8,224 nt of DNA from contig JASLBD010000254.1 in NCBI GenBank assembly GCA_030146745.1, forward strand, positions 1-8,224, written 5' to 3'. Under the pieces are notes generated by a model. It did no database searches. It worked only from the letters and a program-made list of their open reading frames with translations, and had not been told where the DNA came from. Shown piece by piece: positions 5,660 through 8,224 of the stretch (positions are counted from its first letter, which is position 1; each line of letters begins with the position of its first letter). The translations under genes and the position numbers were made by a program. This stretch comes from Allosphingosinicella sp. Its GTDB lineage: Bacteria > Pseudomonadota > Alphaproteobacteria > Sphingomonadales > Sphingomonadaceae.

Positions 5660-6963
5660 GCGGGCCGGAAGTGATCACCCTGGGCTGCCGGCTCAACGCC
5701 GCCGAGAGCGAGGCGATGCGGCTTCTGGCGGGGGGCGAGGAGGATCTCGTCATCGTCAACAGCTGCGCCGTGACCAACGAGGCGGTCCGACAGACCCGGC
5801 AGGCGATCCGGAGGGCGAAAAGGGCGCGGCCGGAGGCTCGGGTGGTGGTGACCGGCTGCGCGGCGCAGGTCGAGCCGGAGACGTTCGCGGCGATGCCCGA
5901 GGTCGACCGGGTGGTGGGCAATGCCGAGAAGCTCGAATTCTCGTCGTTCCAGCGAAGGCTGGAACCCCAGGGGGCGAAGAGCTGGGCGGCCAATCCCGCC
6001 GGGGCCCCGGCCTTCGCCGGGGCGACGGTGAATGTCTCCGACATATTCGCCGTGCGCGAGACCGCCCCTCACCTCCTCGCCGGATTCGCCGAACGGAGCC
6101 GGGCGTTCGTGGAGGTGCAGAACGGCTGCGACCATCGCTGCACCTTCTGCATCATCCCTTACGGGCGCGGGAACAGCCGGAGCGTTCCGGCGGGGCTGGT
6201 CGTCGAGCGGGTGAAGGCGCTCGCCGGGGAGGGCTTCCGCGAGATCGTCCTGACCGGGGTCGACGTCACCAGCTACGGACCCGACCTGCCCGGCGCTCCC
6301 AGCCTCGGCCTCCTCGTCGAGCGGATCCTTCGCCACGTGCCGGACCTGCCCCGGCTCCGCCTCTCGTCGCTGGACTGCATCGAGATCGACCCGCGGCTGG
6401 AAGAGATCGTCGCGGGCGAGCCGCGCTTCATGCCTCACCTCCATATGAGCTTCCAGGCCGGCGACGACATGGTGCTGAAGCGGATGAAGCGGCGCCACAG
6501 CCGCGCCGAGGCGGTGGCGACGGTGGAGCGGCTGAAGTCGAGGCGGCCGGGCCTGGCGATCGGCGCCGACCTCATCGCCGGCTTTCCCACCGAGACCGAC
6601 GAGATGCACGGGAACAGCCTCCGCCTCGTCGAGGAATGCGACATCGTCATGGGGCATATCTTTCCCTTCTCCCCGAAGAAGGGCACGCCCGCCGCGCGGA
6701 TGCCGCTGGTGGCGGCTCCGGTAGTGAAGGAAAGGGCCCGGCGGCTGAGGGAGGCCTGTGCGCGGCGCAGGGCCGCGTGGCTGGAAGGGCTGGTGGGGAC
6801 GAAGCAGCGGGTGCTGATGGAGAAGGACGGCCGCGGCCATGCCGAGAATTTCGCGCCTGTCCGCTTGGCCCCTCCCCTCCAGGGGGAGGGCTTTAGCGGC
6901 GAAGTGGCCGACGTGATCATCACCCGGGTCGAAGGCGACACCCTGGTCGGAGTCGCGGCATGA
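5656..6963 (+). CDS. mtaB: tRNA (N6-threonylcarbamoyladenosine-37) methylthiotransferase MtaB
   Basis: A radical-SAM iron-sulfur enzyme that converts t6A37 to ms2t6A37 in tRNAs reading ANN codons. It has 435 residues from GTG 5656, which overlaps the dapF stop. The N-terminal MTTase domain carries Cys11 (TLGCRLN), Cys37 (VNSCAVT) and Cys68 (VTGCAAQ) as the auxiliary cluster ligands. The radical SAM core has Cys158, Cys162 and Cys165 (GCDHRCTFCIIPYGRG). GHAENFAPVRL and the last 30 residues form the TRAM domain. The linker between the two catalytic domains (residues about 96-124) is encoded by a palindromic repeat element, and a second G/C hairpin codes PPLQGEG (406-412) in the TRAM domain. The catalytic residues are intact, so the enzyme is probably active. 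The stop overlaps the ftsY start by ATGA. Confidence 0.95.
   Translation: MSGPEVITLGCRLNAAESEAMRLLAGGEEDLVIVNSCAVTNEAVRQTRQAIRRAKRARPEARVVVTGCAAQVEPETFAAMPEVDRVVGNAEKLEFSSFQRRLEPQGAKSWAANPAGAPAFAGATVNVSDIFAVRETAPHLLAGFAERSRAFVEVQNGCDHRCTFCIIPYGRGNSRSVPAGLVVERVKALAGEGFREIVLTGVDVTSYGPDLPGAPSLGLLVERILRHVPDLPRLRLSSLDCIEIDPRLEEIVAGEPRFMPHLHMSFQAGDDMVLKRMKRRHSRAEAVATVERLKSRRPGLAIGADLIAGFPTETDEMHGNSLRLVEECDIVMGHIFPFSPKKGTPAARMPLVAAPVVKERARRLREACARRRAAWLEGLVGTKQRVLMEKDGRGHAENFAPVRLAPPLQGEGFSGEVADVIITRVEGDTLVGVAA
5942..6027 (+). repeat. Palindromic repeat element inside the mtaB coding frame
   Basis: Two 27-base arms, 5942-5968 and 6001-6027, are inverted repeats of each other with 21 of 27 matches; all six differences are transitions. 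Each arm is itself a hairpin: GTTCCAGC-gaag-GCTGGAAC (5946-5965) and CCCCGGC-cttc-GCCGGGG (6005-6022). The ends are CGTCG and CGACG. From memory, such elements are dispersed in sphingomonad-like genomes, and peptides such as PAFAGAT are their typical translation. Here it encodes SSFQRRLEPQ...PAFAGAT. Confidence 0.7.
6870..6890 (+). repeat. G/C-rich hairpin of repeat type in the 3' part of mtaB
   Basis: CCCTCCCC (6870-6877) pairs perfectly with GGGGAGGG (6883-6890), with a five-base loop TCCAG. It is in frame and encodes PPLQGEG. CCCTCCCC-type hairpins are, from memory, common dispersed repeats in GC-rich alphaproteobacteria. Whether this is an inserted copy or ordinary coding sequence needs comparison with other mtaB genes. 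Confidence 0.4.
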
Positions 6964-7889
6964 GCGAGGCGACGTGGCTCGACCGGCTGCAGTCCGGATT
7001 CAAGAAAACCTCGGAGCGCCTCGGCGACAACCTCACCGGCCTGTTCACCAAGGCCGCGCTCGACGAGGCGACTCTGGACGAGATCGAGGAAGCGTTGATC
7101 GCGTCCGACCTCGGCCCGGCGACCGCGGCGAAGATCCGGTCGCGCCTCGCCGGCGAGCGGTTCGAGCGGGGTCTTTCCGAATATGCGGTGCGCGAGATCA
7201 TGGCCGAGGAGGTTGAGAAGATCCTGGCGCCGGTGGCGGTGCCGCTTCAGATCGACGCTTTCCCTCGGCCCCAGGTGATCCTGGTCGTGGGAGTCAACGG
7301 CTCAGGCAAGACGACGACCATCGCCAAGCTCGGCCATCTCCTGCTCGAGCAGGATTACGGAGTCCTGTTCGCCGCGGGCGACACCTTCCGGGCCGCGGCG
7401 ATCGAGCAGCTGAAGATCTGGGCGGAGCGGATCGGGGTTCCGGTCATTTCCGGACCCGAAGGCGGCGACAGCTCGGCGATCGTCTTCGACGGGGTCAAGA
7501 AGGGGACGGCCGAGGGCATCGACACTCTGATCGTCGACACGGCCGGGCGGCTCCAGAACAAGAAGGTCCTGATGGAGGAGCTCGCCAAGATCCGGCGGGT
7601 GCTCGGCCGGCTCAATCCGGAAGCGCCGCACAACGTCGTGCTGGTGCTCGACGCGACGACCGGGCAGAACGCCCTGAGCCAGATCGAGGTGTTCAGGGAA
7701 GTCGCCGGAGTCACCGGCCTCGTCATGACCAAGCTCGACGGGACCGCCCGCGGCGGCGTATTGGTCGCGGCGGCGGAGCGCTTCGGGCTTCCGATCCATG
7801 CGATCGGGATCGGCGAGGGCTTGGGCGACCTGCGGCCGTTCGACGCTCGCGAGACGGCGCGGGCGATCGCCGGACTGGGAAGAGAGTGA
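6960..7889 (+). CDS. ftsY: Signal recognition particle receptor FtsY
   Basis: SRP GTPase that receives ribosome-nascent-chain-Ffh complexes at the membrane. Ffh and FtsY form a GTP-bound heterodimer and hand the chain to SecYEG. The 309-residue protein has the N domain (residues 1-100, including EEALIASDLG) and the G domain. The latter has G1 GVNGSGKTTT (111-120), the DTFRAAA insertion box (141-147), G3 DTAGR (193-197), G4 TKLDGTARGG (257-266) and the closing GIGEGLGDL (283-291). The long acidic A domain of enterobacterial FtsY is absent. An amphipathic N-terminal helix, FKKTSERLGDNLTGLF, could contact the membrane. The ATG at 6960 overlaps the mtaB stop (ATGA), and its own stop overlaps yciB (GTGA). 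Confidence 0.98.
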   Translation: MSEATWLDRLQSGFKKTSERLGDNLTGLFTKAALDEATLDEIEEALIASDLGPATAAKIRSRLAGERFERGLSEYAVREIMAEEVEKILAPVAVPLQIDAFPRPQVILVVGVNGSGKTTTIAKLGHLLLEQDYGVLFAAGDTFRAAAIEQLKIWAERIGVPVISGPEGGDSSAIVFDGVKKGTAEGIDTLIVDTAGRLQNKKVLMEELAKIRRVLGRLNPEAPHNVVLVLDATTGQNALSQIEVFREVAGVTGLVMTKLDGTARGGVLVAAAERFGLPIHAIGIGEGLGDLRPFDARETARAIAGLGRE

Positions 7890-8224
7890 GCGTGGCGGCG
7901 GAATCGGAAAAAAAGGAACCTTCGGTCGGCGCCCGGCTGATGATCGACCTCGGGCCCCTGCTCGTCTTCTTCCTGGTGAACTTCTTCGCGCCGGTTCCGG
8001 ACATACTGAAGATCTTCTACGCGACCGGCGCCTTCATGGCGGCGATGATCGTCGCGATGATGATCTCCTACCTGCGCTACCGTCACATCTCCCCTCTGCT
8101 CTGGTTCTCGGGGATCATGGTGGTGATCCTGGGCGGGGTCACGATCTGGCTTCACAACGACACCTTCATCAAGATGAAGCCGACCGTCTATTACGTGCTG
8201 ATCGCAAGCCTTCTCGCCTTCGGC
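7886..8224 (+). CDS. yciB: Septation protein A / inner membrane protein YciB (IspZ), N-terminal part, cut by window edge
   Basis: A multi-spanning inner membrane protein linked to cell division and envelope maintenance (also named ispZ or septation protein A). 113 codons are visible from GTG 7886 to the window edge. After a charged cytoplasmic start (MSVAAESEKKEPSVG), LMIDLGPLLVFFLVNFFAPV (19-38) is the first family helix. More helices follow near 42-62, 68-88 and 101-113. The family signature FIKMKPTVYY is present before the last helix. GTG at 7886 overlaps the ftsY stop as GTGA; GTG at 7892 is a possible alternative. Its place after ftsY fits the conserved alphaproteobacterial order. Confidence 0.94.
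   Translation, partial: MSVAAESEKKEPSVGARLMIDLGPLLVFFLVNFFAPVPDILKIFYATGAFMAAMIVAMMISYLRYRHISPLLWFSGIMVVILGGVTIWLHNDTFIKMKPTVYYVLIASLLAFG

Noticed and set aside
5236..6840. A 534-codon minus-strand frame opposite dapF and mtaB
   Set aside because: It is antisense to two well recognised genes, His/Arg/Pro-rich, with no domain I can identify.
1..8224. CRISPR array, tRNA, rRNA, insertion sequence, phage or known defence genes
   Set aside because: No regularly spaced direct repeats, cloverleaf, transposase or integrase motifs were found on either strand by reading.

Overview
The window is GC-rich with strong G/C third-position preference, and looks like an alphaproteobacterium, most likely of the order Sphingomonadales. 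The signs are the divergent ffh / dapF-mtaB-ftsY-yciB arrangement, a promoter matching the alphaproteobacterial general-stress sigma factor EcfG (GGAAC-N17-CGTT), and the type of small secreted proteins present. The taxonomic call is inference from gene content, not from a marker gene search.

Layout. The left edge (1-575, minus strand) holds the N-terminal 191 codons of ffh, the SRP GTPase. Upstream of it, on the same strand, is an uncharacterised two-gene unit. It encodes a small winged-helix protein (2012-2314) and a four-helix membrane protein with a long cytoplasmic-type domain and an acidic Pro/Glu tail (772-1938), with a good sigma-70 promoter at 2346-2374. Between this unit and ffh lies a leader region with a promoter candidate and, unexpectedly, a rho-independent terminator-like hairpin 34 bases before the ffh start. 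From 2510 to 3239 (plus strand) two possible small ORFs run into a YaiI/YqxD-family (UPF0178) gene through ATGA overlaps. Next comes a small secreted protein on the minus strand (3242-3538), divergent from a GFA-family zinc protein (3596-3997). A secreted protein with a Cys-rich C-terminal motif (4160-4762) follows, behind an EcfG-type promoter and with a clear terminator after it.

The right half (4856-8224, plus strand) is a tightly packed housekeeping operon: dapF (lysine / peptidoglycan precursor), mtaB (ms2t6A tRNA modification), ftsY (SRP receptor) and the start of yciB/ispZ (cell-envelope membrane protein). Each junction is a 4-base ATGA or GTGA overlap. Ffh and FtsY are partner GTPases that deliver membrane proteins co-translationally. 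They flank an approximately 4.3 kb pocket (576-4855) of accessory genes.

The most interesting signal is inside mtaB. An 86-bp palindromic repeat element (5942-6027) sits in the reading frame and encodes the linker between the two catalytic domains, resembling the Rickettsia palindromic elements known to insert in coding genes. A second G/C-rich hairpin of repeat type lies in the TRAM domain of the same gene. I found no CRISPR array, tRNA, rRNA, transposase or phage gene. I did not find a defence system that I could name. The membrane-protein / winged-helix pair is the best candidate for an undescribed functional unit.
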